From contig JBBDJB010000054.1 in NCBI GenBank assembly GCA_040880125.1, positions 1-64,000 on the forward strand: a stretch of DNA of 64,000 nt, given 5' to 3'. Both the position numbers and the translations under genes were made by a program. The notes beneath the pieces were generated by a model. That model worked only from the letters and a program-made list of their open reading frames with translations. It ran no database searches and was not told the origin of the DNA. Origin of the DNA: JBBDJB01 sp040880125. GTDB taxonomy: Bacteria; Planctomycetota; Planctomycetia; Pirellulales; JBBDJB01. Positions 18,284 through 27,279 of this stretch are shown here, piece after piece; position 1 is the stretch's first letter, and every line of letters begins with the position of its first letter.

Positions 18284-19036
18284 GTGAGCGACACGCATGG
18301 AGCATGGAGTGAGGAAGTGGTCGCGGGCCACACGTGTCACGTTTATGAACCTACCGAGCTCAGCGAACACGGGTATGTCATCGTCTATCTTCATGGCGTC
18401 CACCTGGGCATGCTGCACGAGCACCCGGCGGTCGTCGAGGCGTTGGATCGGCAGGGTTTTCGCATCGTCTGCCCGGTCACCGAGCGGAGCTGGTGGACCG
18501 ACCGCATCTGCGCGGAGTTCGACGAGAAGTTGACGGCCGAGCGGTATGTGGTGGATCACGTGGTGCCGTGGATCGGGCAGCGCTTCGCAGCGCGGCCGCC
18601 GCGGATCGGCTTGCTTGGTACCAGCATGGGAGGCCAGGGGGCGCTGCGCCTGGCGTTCAAATACCCGAACACCTTTCCCGTGGTGGCGGCGATCTCGCCG
18701 GCGATCGACTACCACCTGCGCTGGGACGAGGGCGACGAGACGCTGCCGTTGATGTATTCCGACGCGGAGTCCGCCCGGCAGGATACCGCTACGCTGCACG
18801 TCCATCCGCTCAACTGGCCGCGCAACACCTGGTTCTGTTGCGATCCGACCGACCACCGCTGGCACGAATCGGCAGAGCGGCTGCGGATGAAGCTCTCCGC
18901 CCTGGGCATCCCGCACGAGTACGATCTGGATACCGAGGGGGGCGGCCACAGTTTCGACTATTACACGCAGATGGCGCCGGCGGCAGTTCGGTTTCTGGCC
19001 GACCGCCTGGGGCGTGAGCGGCTGCGCGTAGTGTGA
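18284..19036 (+). CDS. Alpha/beta hydrolase, esterase-D-like
   Basis: A 250-residue serine hydrolase without a signal peptide. HG oxyanion region at VIVYLHGVHLG; nucleophile elbow LLGTSMGGQGALRLAF (Ser in GTSMGG); probable acid in CDPTDHRWHES; His in EGGGHSFDYY. The pattern resembles esterase D/S-formylglutathione hydrolase or phospholipase-type carboxylesterases. The substrate is unknown. GTG start at 18284 with AGGAG at 18270-18274. Confidence 0.85.
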   Translation: MSDTHGAWSEEVVAGHTCHVYEPTELSEHGYVIVYLHGVHLGMLHEHPAVVEALDRQGFRIVCPVTERSWWTDRICAEFDEKLTAERYVVDHVVPWIGQRFAARPPRIGLLGTSMGGQGALRLAFKYPNTFPVVAAISPAIDYHLRWDEGDETLPLMYSDAESARQDTATLHVHPLNWPRNTWFCCDPTDHRWHESAERLRMKLSALGIPHEYDLDTEGGGHSFDYYTQMAPAAVRFLADRLGRERLRVV

Positions 19037-19058
19037 GGGGCGGCTTGGACGGATGGTG

Positions 19059-19080
19059 GCACAGACATTCCTGTCTGTGC
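19059..19080. repeat. Family A hairpin
   Basis: Perfect GCACAGACA-TTCC-TGTCTGTGC hairpin in the 64-bp convergent gap between the hydrolase and the LptA/C-like gene. Confidence 0.9.
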
Positions 19081-19100
19081 GTCCCTACTCACGAACCCAG

Positions 19101-22100
19101 CTACTGGGGCCGGCCGGCGACTTCCGGTATGCCTTGCGACGGATTGGCCGCGTCTAGATGCGTGAAGGGGAAGCCGCGGCCGTCGTCGACCTCGACCCGC
19201 GGTTCGCTCCGCCAGAACTGGATCGCCCGGGCTTCCAGCGGTTTGTTGTTGCGGTCCTGCCGCCAGAGCTGCGCGTCGGTCGTGCCGTCACCTTCCAGCG
19301 TGAGCAGGTCCTTCGACTGGTCGTAGGTCATGCGATGCGAGCGGGCGAGAAACTCGCGGCCCTCGACGCGCACGTTACCGCGGGTTTCCAACTCGATGGG
19401 CGGGCGGCCCGTCACCTGTAGCGGCGACTGAGCCACCGTGAGTTGATCGCAATCGAGCAGAAAGTCCCCGGCTCGCAGGCGGCCAGGGTTGTTCAGGTCG
19501 AGTCGGTCCTGCCAGGTGGCGATCGGCCCGTAGATCGCTTCGATGCGCTCGTAGAAGGTGAGCCGTTCGAGCCGCATCTGCCGCGGCTGCGGTTCTCGGA
19601 TCGCGCCCCGCATCTCGCGCAGGAACGTCAGCTCCAGGTAGTTGAGCTTCGACTCGCCGTCGCTCTGGGACGATAAATTCGGCGAGGGTGTCACGCGCTG
19701 GCCAGGCGTGGCCGAAATTGACGCGGCATCGCCGTAGCGCAGCGTCACCAGCCGGCCTGGCCCGGAGCCGTAGATCTCGCCCGACTGCCGATCGATGATG
19801 AGATTTCGCAGTTGAATCCGATCGAGCGACACCTGACGATTGCCTTCGGTCGTGCGATTCTCCATGTACGTCTGCCCCTGGCATTCGATCCGTGCGACGT
19901 CGATCTCATCCGCAGCCGACGGCCGCGAGAAGCTGATCGGCCGCGTGAGCGTCACCGCCAGGATGCCGGTCTCCATGAGCTGCTGCGGGGTTTCGGCCAC
20001 CACGCCGCTGCGGTAGCGGACCGTGCGGCCGTCGAACAGCATGCCCCCTTGCCAGGTGATCGTCATTGGGTCGGCACCCGCGGCGCCTTCGTTCCGGGGG
20101 AACGACATCTCGCCCGGGGCATCGATCCGCACCACATTCGCCGCCCGATCGACGTGGATCTCCGGCCCCTCCATGGTCATGCGGTGGCTGATCACCCGGG
20201 CGGGCTGTCCGCTGATGACCGCATGCGTCGAGGGGAGATGCGCGCCGGTGACTTCCAGCCGCTGTCCGACGATCTCCAGCGGTCGGGTCGTGATGTCGGT
20301 CGATTTCTCGGCGAATGCGACCTGCCCCTCGACGGTGACGCTGGCTACCTCCGGCGAGGCGCCTTCGGCCAGCAGCATTTCGATCTGGATGAGCCGCCCC
20401 TGAATGTCGTACGTGCGGCGGGGCGAAGCACGCTCAGCCGTCGCCGCGCGTGGCGGGCCGCTCGAATTGCCGGCCCCGGTGGGTGAAGTCGCCGGCGCGG
20501 CCGGCGCCGCGATTTGCTCGAACCATACCTCCAGGCGGTCGGTCTTGCCGGTGAGCATTTGCGAGTCGAGCACCACGCGGCCTTCGGCCCGGAGCCGATC
20601 CGGAGCGATGCTCAAATCCGGCGATTCGCCGCTGGCCGGCGACGGCACCGCGGCCGACGCGCTCGATTCCAGCAACCACAGGTGAACCTCGTCGGAAGTC
20701 ATTCGGCCGATGTCGGCGAGCCGCAGGTCCACGGGCTGGCGCTGGCGCACTGTGCGGCCGTCCTGCACGACAGCAGGCTCGCCGAACAGCGAGATCACCG
20801 GAGCGTCGTCGGCCGGATCTCGCCGCAACTGGAGCCGCTGCGGCCAGTGTGCCTCGAAGACTTCGGATGGATCGTCCGGAGAGACGTACCGCAGCTTGCC
20901 TGGCCCGTCCGCCCGGGCGGTCCCCAGCCGGCGGCGATCGGCGGAAAACGAATACTCAATTTGCGGGGCGGTAATCTCAGTGGCGGCGTCTTGGAGCACG
21001 ACCTCGCGATCGCCTTCGAGCGTGAGCCGGCGCGACTCGATTTCGTACGTGAGCCGCAGGCACCGGGCGTGCGCGGGGCGGGACGGCATGTCGACGTGGA
21101 CCGGCTGGCCGACCGCTTCGAGCCGCAGTGGCCGCAGCGACGCCGCGCCGGAGCCACCGGCTGGCTGCGCCTGTGCTCCGCTTTGTGCACTGGCCGCGAA
21201 GTAGATCGAAAGTTGCTCGCAGCGGAGCGTGTCACTCGGTCCGGCCGGATTGTGCCGCAAGACGTCGACCTTATCTTCGAAGGTCGCCACGTGCTGGTCG
21301 AAGTTGAAATGGAACGGGCCTTCGCAGGTCACCTCCAGCGGGACGGCTTCGGACGGTTCGCCCGCCGCGGTGGCCGCATCGCCTTGTGCCGAGGCAAGCT
21401 CCTCGCCGCCGATCACCGCGTGCAGTTCGACGTCACGGGACAGCTCAAACCAGCCGATTCCGGCGACATTGAAGCCGCCGGAGGCCCCGCCGCCCGAGAG
21501 CAGCCGAATCCGCATCTCCGTGCCTCGGCCGCGGTGGGGGCCGAGTTGAAACTCGACCGGGTGCGGAGTAAAGATTTCCGCTTCGGTCAATTGCACGGGG
21601 CCGGGGGTCGTGATGTGCAGATCGTCCGCCGGGCCCGGCTCGTTCATGTCGCTACGAATCGTGATGGGACCGTTCAGACGTCCCTTTTTCAATGGGCCGT
21701 TGGGGACCGGGGAATGATCCTGATCACCTGCAAACTCCAACACGGCACCCTGCGGCGCTTCCAGAATCACCGCGTCGCGCGGCGGCGAGAGCGACTCGGT
21801 GTGCGGGGCGGGGAAGAAGACAATCGCACATTTTTTCAGCGTGACGATCTCGTCCTCGCGGCGGCGACTGGATGTCGCGAGCTTGTAGTCCTCGATCAGC
21901 AGCATCGCACGGTTGCTCTCGATCACCATCGGCCGCTTGCGGGCCCAGTGACCGGCGGGGAAGTAGGCTTCGAACATCTTTTGGTAGCGGCCCGAGTAAA
22001 TGCGCGCCGGGCTGCGGTCGAGGCCGCCGGACGTCGTGCCAACGCGACTGGTCGCCGGTGGCTCGATCAGCGGCACCGCCAATTGGCTGTAGAGCCAGTA

Positions 22101-22178
22101 CACGGTGAGCACGGCCAGGAAGCAGGCCCCGCCGCGCCGCAGCCGTGACAGTCGGAAGGAGAGTCGGGAGGATCGCAT
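19101..22178 (-). CDS. Giant LptA/LptC-like (OstA-domain) envelope protein
   Basis: A 1025-residue protein with one N-terminal anchor (residues of about 17-38, GGACFLAVLTVYWLYSQLAVPL) and a long periplasmic beta-rich body. Recurrent OstA/LptA-type strands occur throughout. The clearest is C-terminal: LLDCDQLTVAQSPLQVTGR, then RGNVRVEGREFLARSHRMTYD and SKDLLTLEGDG; earlier ones include RLTYEIESRRLTLEGDREV and VVLDSQMLTGKTDRLEVWFE. LptC (about 190 residues) anchors and LptA (about 185) bridges LPS transport, so this looks like an LptC anchor with many LptA-like modules. Its position after kdsD and kdsC matches the classical kdsD-kdsC-lptC-lptA order. AGGAG about nine bases before the ATG at 22178 sets the start. 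Confidence 0.78.
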   Translation of the reverse strand: MRSSRLSFRLSRLRRGGACFLAVLTVYWLYSQLAVPLIEPPATSRVGTTSGGLDRSPARIYSGRYQKMFEAYFPAGHWARKRPMVIESNRAMLLIEDYKLATSSRRREDEIVTLKKCAIVFFPAPHTESLSPPRDAVILEAPQGAVLEFAGDQDHSPVPNGPLKKGRLNGPITIRSDMNEPGPADDLHITTPGPVQLTEAEIFTPHPVEFQLGPHRGRGTEMRIRLLSGGGASGGFNVAGIGWFELSRDVELHAVIGGEELASAQGDAATAAGEPSEAVPLEVTCEGPFHFNFDQHVATFEDKVDVLRHNPAGPSDTLRCEQLSIYFAASAQSGAQAQPAGGSGAASLRPLRLEAVGQPVHVDMPSRPAHARCLRLTYEIESRRLTLEGDREVVLQDAATEITAPQIEYSFSADRRRLGTARADGPGKLRYVSPDDPSEVFEAHWPQRLQLRRDPADDAPVISLFGEPAVVQDGRTVRQRQPVDLRLADIGRMTSDEVHLWLLESSASAAVPSPASGESPDLSIAPDRLRAEGRVVLDSQMLTGKTDRLEVWFEQIAAPAAPATSPTGAGNSSGPPRAATAERASPRRTYDIQGRLIQIEMLLAEGASPEVASVTVEGQVAFAEKSTDITTRPLEIVGQRLEVTGAHLPSTHAVISGQPARVISHRMTMEGPEIHVDRAANVVRIDAPGEMSFPRNEGAAGADPMTITWQGGMLFDGRTVRYRSGVVAETPQQLMETGILAVTLTRPISFSRPSAADEIDVARIECQGQTYMENRTTEGNRQVSLDRIQLRNLIIDRQSGEIYGSGPGRLVTLRYGDAASISATPGQRVTPSPNLSSQSDGESKLNYLELTFLREMRGAIREPQPRQMRLERLTFYERIEAIYGPIATWQDRLDLNNPGRLRAGDFLLDCDQLTVAQSPLQVTGRPPIELETRGNVRVEGREFLARSHRMTYDQSKDLLTLEGDGTTDAQLWRQDRNNKPLEARAIQFWRSEPRVEVDDGRGFPFTHLDAANPSQGIPEVAGRPQ

Positions 22179-22221
22179 CCTGAACTCTCCTAAAGGCGGT
22201 GGGGGAGACAAGTGAAAACGA

Positions 22222-22366
22222 AAGTCTCGCGACGAGGCCGCACAGACGCCGAATGACTGTGCCACTCTATGGGTAGCTCGACTCATCGATAGCTGGACTC
22301 GTGAGAGTTCAGCCGGTTCCGGGGCGCGTCTGAATTCTCACGAATTCAGCTACGCCGAACGTCTGT
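22222..22366. repeat. Element C copy 4 and degenerate A repeats
   Basis: The spacer 22179-22384 between kdsC and the LptA/C gene holds a degenerate family A hairpin near 22236-22262 and the 67-bp element C (inverted) at 22288-22354, followed by a half A motif (GTCTGTGCCA). Confidence 0.75.
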
Positions 22367-22384
22367 GCCAGCGAAGGTTTTCGT

Positions 22385-22909
22385 CTACGTCGTGAAGTAG
22401 CGGCGGATCAAGTCGTCCCAGCGGTGCTGGTTTTTGAGGATCAGCTCGACCGTCTCTCGTACGGCGCCGCGGCCGCCGTCCATGCTGGTCGTATAGTGGG
22501 CGGCCTGACGCACTTCGTCGGCGGCGTCGGCCACCGCCACTCCCAAGCCCACGCTGCGGATGACGGGCAGGTCGTTCAGGTCGTCGCCTACGTAACAGGC
22601 TTGCTCGGCGGAGAGGTTCAACTCATCGAGGATCTGCTGCACGGCGATCAACTTTTCGCCGATCCCCTGCCGGAGGATGTTGATGCCCAGCTCGGCCGCG
22701 CGAAGCTTGACGACCTGCGACGTCCGCCCGGTCACCAGGCCGCAGCGATACCCGGCCCGCTGCCACAGGTGGATTCCCATGCCGTCGCGGATGTGGAACT
22801 GCTTAGCCTCGATGCCTTGGTTGTCGAACCACACGCCACCGTCGGTCAAGACGCCGTCGACGTCGCAGAGCAAAAGTTCGATGCGTTCGCAGCGCTCGTC
22901 CAATCGCAT
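22385..22909 (-). CDS. kdsC: 3-deoxy-D-manno-octulosonate 8-phosphate phosphatase
   Basis: A 174-residue HAD-superfamily phosphatase (C0 type, no cap) releasing Kdo from Kdo-8-phosphate for LPS inner core synthesis. HAD motif I is LLLCDVDGVLTDGG (Asp16 nucleophile, Asp18). IRDGMGIHLWQRAGYRCGLVTGRTS covers motif II. YVGDDLNDLPVIRSVGLGVAVADA is motif IV with the metal-binding Asp pair. It lies between kdsD and the LptA/C-like gene on the same strand, giving pathway context. Confidence 0.95.
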   Translation of the reverse strand: MRLDERCERIELLLCDVDGVLTDGGVWFDNQGIEAKQFHIRDGMGIHLWQRAGYRCGLVTGRTSQVVKLRAAELGINILRQGIGEKLIAVQQILDELNLSAEQACYVGDDLNDLPVIRSVGLGVAVADAADEVRQAAHYTTSMDGGRGAVRETVELILKNQHRWDDLIRRYFTT

Positions 22910-23051
22910 CAGGCTTTGGTCTTTATGAAGAAATTCGGGTCGGGGAGAATGCCAGGGGCACTCGTGCGTGCGGTCTGATCAAGGCGTCACACTGATTTGG
23001 CTGACTTTGATGGAATCGCGACAGGGGCGTCGGGCTGGCAGGGGCTCTCCA

Positions 23052-24173
23052 CTAACTACGTTTCGGCTCGGCGGCGGAGTTCGGGTAGATCAACACGTTC
23101 GGGCCACCATCTTCGACAGCAGGGTGGGATCGCTCCGCTTGCGCAAAGTCTGCGTCCTCCGGCGGCAGGCCGACCACGTCGGTCAGGTCGATCAGCCCCA
23201 GCGGCACTCCGGCAGCATCGACCACCGGCAGCTCGCTGATCTTGCGCTGCCGGAGGATCTCGATCGCTTCGCGCAGCGCCGCCCCACTGGCAATCGTCGA
23301 CGGCCGGCGGGTCATCAGCTTGGCGATCGGCCGTTCCAATATTTCGGTCGAATGGGCCTCGAGCAGCCGGGCCAGGTCGCTGTCGGTGAAGATGCCGCTA
23401 AGCCGATTTTCTCTGGAGGTTAACATGATCGCGCCGCTACGGCGACCGGGCCGCATGCAGGCCACCAGCACCTGGCGGAGCGTCAGGTCGTCGCGGGCTA
23501 CGCGGCAGGCCGTCAGGAGCCGCATGTGATCGTCGACGCGGCTCAAATGCCGGCCCAGGCTGCCGCCGGGATGAAAGCGGGCGAAGTCCTCGGGGCGGAA
23601 GCCTCGCATGCGGCTCACGACCAGGGCCAGCGCATCGCCGACCGCCAACATCGCGGTGGTGCTGGTGCTGGGAGCGAGACCCAGCGCACAGGCTTCGCGC
23701 AGCTCGCCCAGTTCGACGGTCACGGTGGCCGCGCGTGCGAGCGTACTTTCGCGGTGCGCGGTGACGGCGATCAGTTCCACGCCGAAGTCCAGCAGCGAAG
23801 GCAGCAGCCGCACGATCTCTTCGGTTTCACCGCTCTGTGAAAATGCCAGCACCAAGTCGTCGCCGTGCAGGCGGCCCAGGTCGCCGTGCAATGCCTCGCC
23901 GGGATGCAGGTAATGGCTGCGAGAGCCGGTGGAGGCCAGCGTGGCGGCTGTCTTTTGCGCGATGAGGCCAGCCTTGCCCATGCCGGTGGTGATCACGCTG
24001 CCGCGTACTTGAAAGATGAGATCTACCGCGCGGCACAGCTCGTCATCCAGCCGCATAGCCAGTTCCGACAGAGCGGCCGCCTCCAGGCGGACGATCTCGC
24101 GGGCGTAGCGCAGTTGCTCGAAGGGCGTCAGCGAGCGTGCCGCCGCATTGGCATCCGTGCTCATCATCGTCAT
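23052..24173 (-). CDS. kdsD: D-arabinose-5-phosphate isomerase (KdsD/KpsF family)
   Basis: A 373-residue cytoplasmic enzyme converting ribulose-5-phosphate to arabinose-5-phosphate, the first step of Kdo synthesis. N-terminal SIS domain: VITTGMGKAGLIAQKTAATLAST, SHYLHPGEALHGDLGRL and LAFSQSGETEEI are diagnostic. Two CBS repeats follow from about residue 245 (MRLLTACRVARDDLTLRQVLV; ending LPVVDAAGVPLGLIDLTDVV). The C-terminal tail extends about 40 residues beyond the usual 330. An alternative in-frame start three codons downstream is possible. It heads the kdsD-kdsC-LptA/C set. Confidence 0.95.
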   Translation of the reverse strand: MTMMSTDANAAARSLTPFEQLRYAREIVRLEAAALSELAMRLDDELCRAVDLIFQVRGSVITTGMGKAGLIAQKTAATLASTGSRSHYLHPGEALHGDLGRLHGDDLVLAFSQSGETEEIVRLLPSLLDFGVELIAVTAHRESTLARAATVTVELGELREACALGLAPSTSTTAMLAVGDALALVVSRMRGFRPEDFARFHPGGSLGRHLSRVDDHMRLLTACRVARDDLTLRQVLVACMRPGRRSGAIMLTSRENRLSGIFTDSDLARLLEAHSTEILERPIAKLMTRRPSTIASGAALREAIEILRQRKISELPVVDAAGVPLGLIDLTDVVGLPPEDADFAQAERSHPAVEDGGPNVLIYPNSAAEPKRS

Positions 24174-24704
24174 CCATGACGTGTCTTTTTGATTTTACGG
24201 GTCGGGATTGTACACGCACCCCCGCCCGGCGGCAACGCGAGCGCGCGTGCTAGCATTGAGGACTTCCAGTCTCCCTCTCCCCGCCGGGGAGAGGGGGTAC
24301 CGAACAAAACGGCGACGCATTTCGGTGGCATTGAATCTATCATGCCGCCCCGGATGCTCGAAGGCCGGGCCGACGACGGTTGTGTCGGAGCAAAAGCTCC
24401 GACGGTGGCACAGACATTCCTGTCTGTGCATTGCCGGACGTGCAGCATATCGGGTGGCACGGCTCGCTTATTCAGCAGTGCACTTAATTTTCAGGAGAGC
24501 TCTTACCGAAGCGGGATTTGCTGCAACTATCTTGCTGGAACGCTGAGAGATTGTGAGTCGGTACTAGCGAATGGTTACCGTTCTGTTGAACCCCCTCTCC
24601 CCGGCGGGGAGAGGGGGTCGCCGGTGATCGCCCAACACCGATGACAGGCACTGCTCCGACAAACAGCCGAAGGACAGACAAGAATGTCTGTGCCACCCGT
24701 TTCC
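24174..24704. repeat. Repeat-bearing spacer between fba and kdsD
   Basis: No gene seen. Family B hairpins at about 24273-24295 and 24593-24616, family A hairpins at 24408-24429 and (inverted, degenerate) about 24672-24693, and a short hairpin GTCGGAGC-AAAA-GCTCCGAC at about 24384-24403. Confidence 0.85.
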
Positions 24705-25748
24705 CTACACCGCGGCGTAGGTGCTGGCGTACTGCTCGACGCTCTGGCACTTGACCTTGCCGGCGTTGCCGGCCTGGCCGAAGGCCGTCATGCGGGCGAT
24801 GCATACCTCGCGCATCGCGTCGCGGGCCGGCTTGAGGTAGTCGCGAGGGTCGAATTTTTCGGGATGCTCCGCCAGCACCTGGCGGATCGCGCCGGTGATC
24901 GCCAGGCGGTTGTCGGTGTCGACGTTGATCTTCCGCACGCCGTGCTTGATGCCGCGCTGAATCTCCTCGACCGGCACGCCCCAGGTCTGGCGGATTTGGC
25001 CGCCGTACTTGTTGATGATGTCCTGCAGCTCCTGCGGCACCGAACTGGAGCCGTGCATCACCAGGTGGCAGTTGGGCAGACGCCGGTGAATCTCCTCGAT
25101 GCGGCCCATCGCCAGCACTTCGCCGCCCGGCGCGCTGGTGAACTTGTACGCGCCGTGACTGGTGCCGATCGCCACTGCCAGGGCGTCGACGCCCGTCTCG
25201 GCGACAAACCGCTCCGCCTCGTCCGGGTCGGTCAAAAGCTGCTCGCGGCTGAGGGTCCCTTGCGCGCCGTGGCCGTCCTCCTGCTCGCCCATGCCCGACT
25301 CGAGCGAGCCGAGGCAACCCAACTCGCCCTCGACCGAGACCCCGCGGCTGTGCGCCCACTCGACGACCTGCCGGGTGACCTGGACGTTGTAGTCGAAGTC
25401 GGCCGGCGTCTTGCCGTCCTCTTTGAGTGAGCCGTCCATCATCACGGAGGTGAAGCCGTTTTCGATTGCGCTGCGGCAGGTCTCGGGACTGTTGCCGTGG
25501 TCCTGGTGCATGACGATGGGAATATGCGGATAAAGCTCGGCGGCCGCCAGCATCAGATGCCGCAGGTAGTTGTCCTGCGAGTACTTTCGCGCGCCGCGCG
25601 AGGCCTGAACAATGACCGGCGACTCGGTCTCGTCGGCCGCCTCCAAGATCGACTGGATCTGCTCCATGTTGTTCACGTTGAACGCGGCCAGGCCGTAGCC
25701 GTTCTCGGCGGCATGATCCAGAAGCAGACGCATCGGTACCAGGGGCAT
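24705..25748 (-). CDS. fba: Class II fructose-bisphosphate aldolase
   Basis: A 347-residue zinc-dependent aldolase interconverting fructose-1,6-bisphosphate with DHAP and glyceraldehyde-3-phosphate. The N-terminus MPLVPMRLLLDHAAENGYGL and the length match the class IIB/Calvin-cycle subtype. Catalytic and zinc-site segments: PIVMHQDHGN (Asp and His), VSVEGELGCLG (Glu), AIGTSHGAYKF (His), LVMHGSSSVP (His) and KINVDTDNRL (phosphate/substrate). AGGAG stands eight bases before the ATG. Single gene flanked by repeats. Confidence 0.96.
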   Translation of the reverse strand: MPLVPMRLLLDHAAENGYGLAAFNVNNMEQIQSILEAADETESPVIVQASRGARKYSQDNYLRHLMLAAAELYPHIPIVMHQDHGNSPETCRSAIENGFTSVMMDGSLKEDGKTPADFDYNVQVTRQVVEWAHSRGVSVEGELGCLGSLESGMGEQEDGHGAQGTLSREQLLTDPDEAERFVAETGVDALAVAIGTSHGAYKFTSAPGGEVLAMGRIEEIHRRLPNCHLVMHGSSSVPQELQDIINKYGGQIRQTWGVPVEEIQRGIKHGVRKINVDTDNRLAITGAIRQVLAEHPEKFDPRDYLKPARDAMREVCIARMTAFGQAGNAGKVKCQSVEQYASTYAAV

Positions 25749-25920
25749 GATTCACTCCTCTCAAACGGTCAAGCGGCCGGTGCCGCATAGCGGATCGATT
25801 CACGGCCGGCGATGGCGGTTCAGCAAAGCCGATCACCAGCCGATCACCTTGATACCATGAATTTTAGAGGTTGGCCGGCCCAAGCGCAAGGTCCAATCGC
25901 GGCCGTCAGCGGGGCGAACG

Positions 25921-26844
25921 TCAATTGTCCGCGGCCGCCAGCGGCGGCAGCTCGTCCTCGGAAAACAGGGCGTCGTCGGGCGTTTGCGCCAGCCGTATCA
26001 CGATCATCTTCTGCTGCTGATGGGCTTCGCCCGGCTCGGTGAAGAAGTGATGCCCCAGGCTGCCGGGACGGTCCGGAAGGCTCGTCACCAGCAGCATCTG
26101 ACCCGGCGAGAGCTGCGTCTCCAGGCGGAGCTTGGCAAACGACTCGATGGGCCGGGCCATGGAAAGCCGCCCGATGCCATCTTCGAAGGTGTACTGCCGC
26201 TGCGGGTCGCCGTGGTGAATCTCCGGCAACAGGACCAGGCGAGCCTGCCCGTCCGCTTCCACCTGAACGCTCACATCCAGCACGGTCTGCGCCTTGGAGA
26301 GCGACATGCCGCGAACTTGGCCGCCGTCGTGCAGCAGGAACGACAGCTCCGGCAGGATCTGCGAGAGGACGTACTTGCCATGCCGGCCGTTTCGCAGGTG
26401 CATCAGTTGCTTCTTCACCATCGGCTCGGTTTCAACATTCACGTCCTGTTGCAAGGGATCGCTGTGGACCGGTTCGTCCCGCAGGTTTAACAGACGGACC
26501 AACTGCGGCGGCGGGCTGCTGCCCAACACGCCGGCCCGGATCCCGCTACGGGCAAGTTCTTGTCGCAAGGCGTGCGGCAGCTTCAATTCGTCGACGTGAT
26601 GCCACAGCGCGTCGTTCAGTTCGGCATCGCCGTACGGAAAGCGGGCGGAGAAGATCTCGATAGCCACGCTACTGGGTGAGGGCGTCGCCGGGCGGAGCAG
26701 CGACAGCTCCTTCTCCGGGTCGGGAGTGTCCAGCCACAACGTGCAGCCTGTCAGCAGCGGCATGACGAGCAAACCCAACAGCAAGCGCGCAATCACCGCG
26801 CGCAATGTCCGCCGCGCCGCGTCGAATTGACGAGTGTCATCCAT
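25921..26844 (-). CDS. Planctomycete-type lipoprotein of unknown function
   Basis: A 307-residue protein with N-terminal helix LRAVIARLLLGLLVMPLLTGC, a clear lipobox with the Cys at about residue 33. The mature part is mixed alpha/beta with no motif I recognise; SVAIEIFSARFPYGDAELNDALW and VDELKLPHALRQELARSGIRAGVLG are its most regular stretches. Probably tethered to a membrane. The ATG at 26844 gives the lipoprotein signal; an upstream frame extension of 33 residues is polar and unlikely. Confidence 0.75.
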   Translation of the reverse strand: MDDTRQFDAARRTLRAVIARLLLGLLVMPLLTGCTLWLDTPDPEKELSLLRPATPSPSSVAIEIFSARFPYGDAELNDALWHHVDELKLPHALRQELARSGIRAGVLGSSPPPQLVRLLNLRDEPVHSDPLQQDVNVETEPMVKKQLMHLRNGRHGKYVLSQILPELSFLLHDGGQVRGMSLSKAQTVLDVSVQVEADGQARLVLLPEIHHGDPQRQYTFEDGIGRLSMARPIESFAKLRLETQLSPGQMLLVTSLPDRPGSLGHHFFTEPGEAHQQQKMIVIRLAQTPDDALFSEDELPPLAAADN

Positions 26845-27279
26845 GACCGATTCGTCGGGTAGAAGAGGCCGCCAGCGGTGGCGATTTGGCCAAATGGGCC
26901 GACAGGCGGGGCGTACGATACCCGTGGCCGCCCGGCGTGTCAACGCGGTTAAAACAGGCGAAACTGCCGGCTACCAGACCACGATGGACCGGAAGGCGCT
27001 GCGAAACGAGGTGGGGACTGCGTTGCGGGGGGATGGGAGGTTTGAGGTGAGCGGGGGGAAGTGGGCCAAACAAACTGACAGCAAAAAATGCTTGACTCAG
27101 TAATGTTGCCTGCTACGCTGGGCAGGCATACAATGGTGATTCGCCTGCGGAACGAATGGAAGCACACGGACGGCCGCAGCAATGCGAATGGACTGCCAGG
27201 AGCGAAGTCGCGCCACGTGCCCTTTCTTGTGCATGTGGTTTATTTTTGCGCCAAGACTGACGGCAGTGGCAAATTGCGT
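26845..27279. other. Spacer ahead of low-GC module
   Basis: About 435 bp between divergent genes. From about 27040 the composition shifts from high GC to mixed. Open frames exist, but none is convincing. The upstream frame of the protease gene is open to 27088, but that stretch (RHTMVIRLRNEWKHTDGR) lacks domain signals. It must hold the promoter of the protease pair; a TTGACT at 27092-27097 has only a poor -10 (TACGCT) 16 bases on. Confidence 0.5.

Noticed and set aside
20514..22148. A 544-codon plus-strand frame
   Set aside because: Shadow of the LptA/C-like gene on the opposite strand; low-complexity Arg/Ala-rich protein with no domain.
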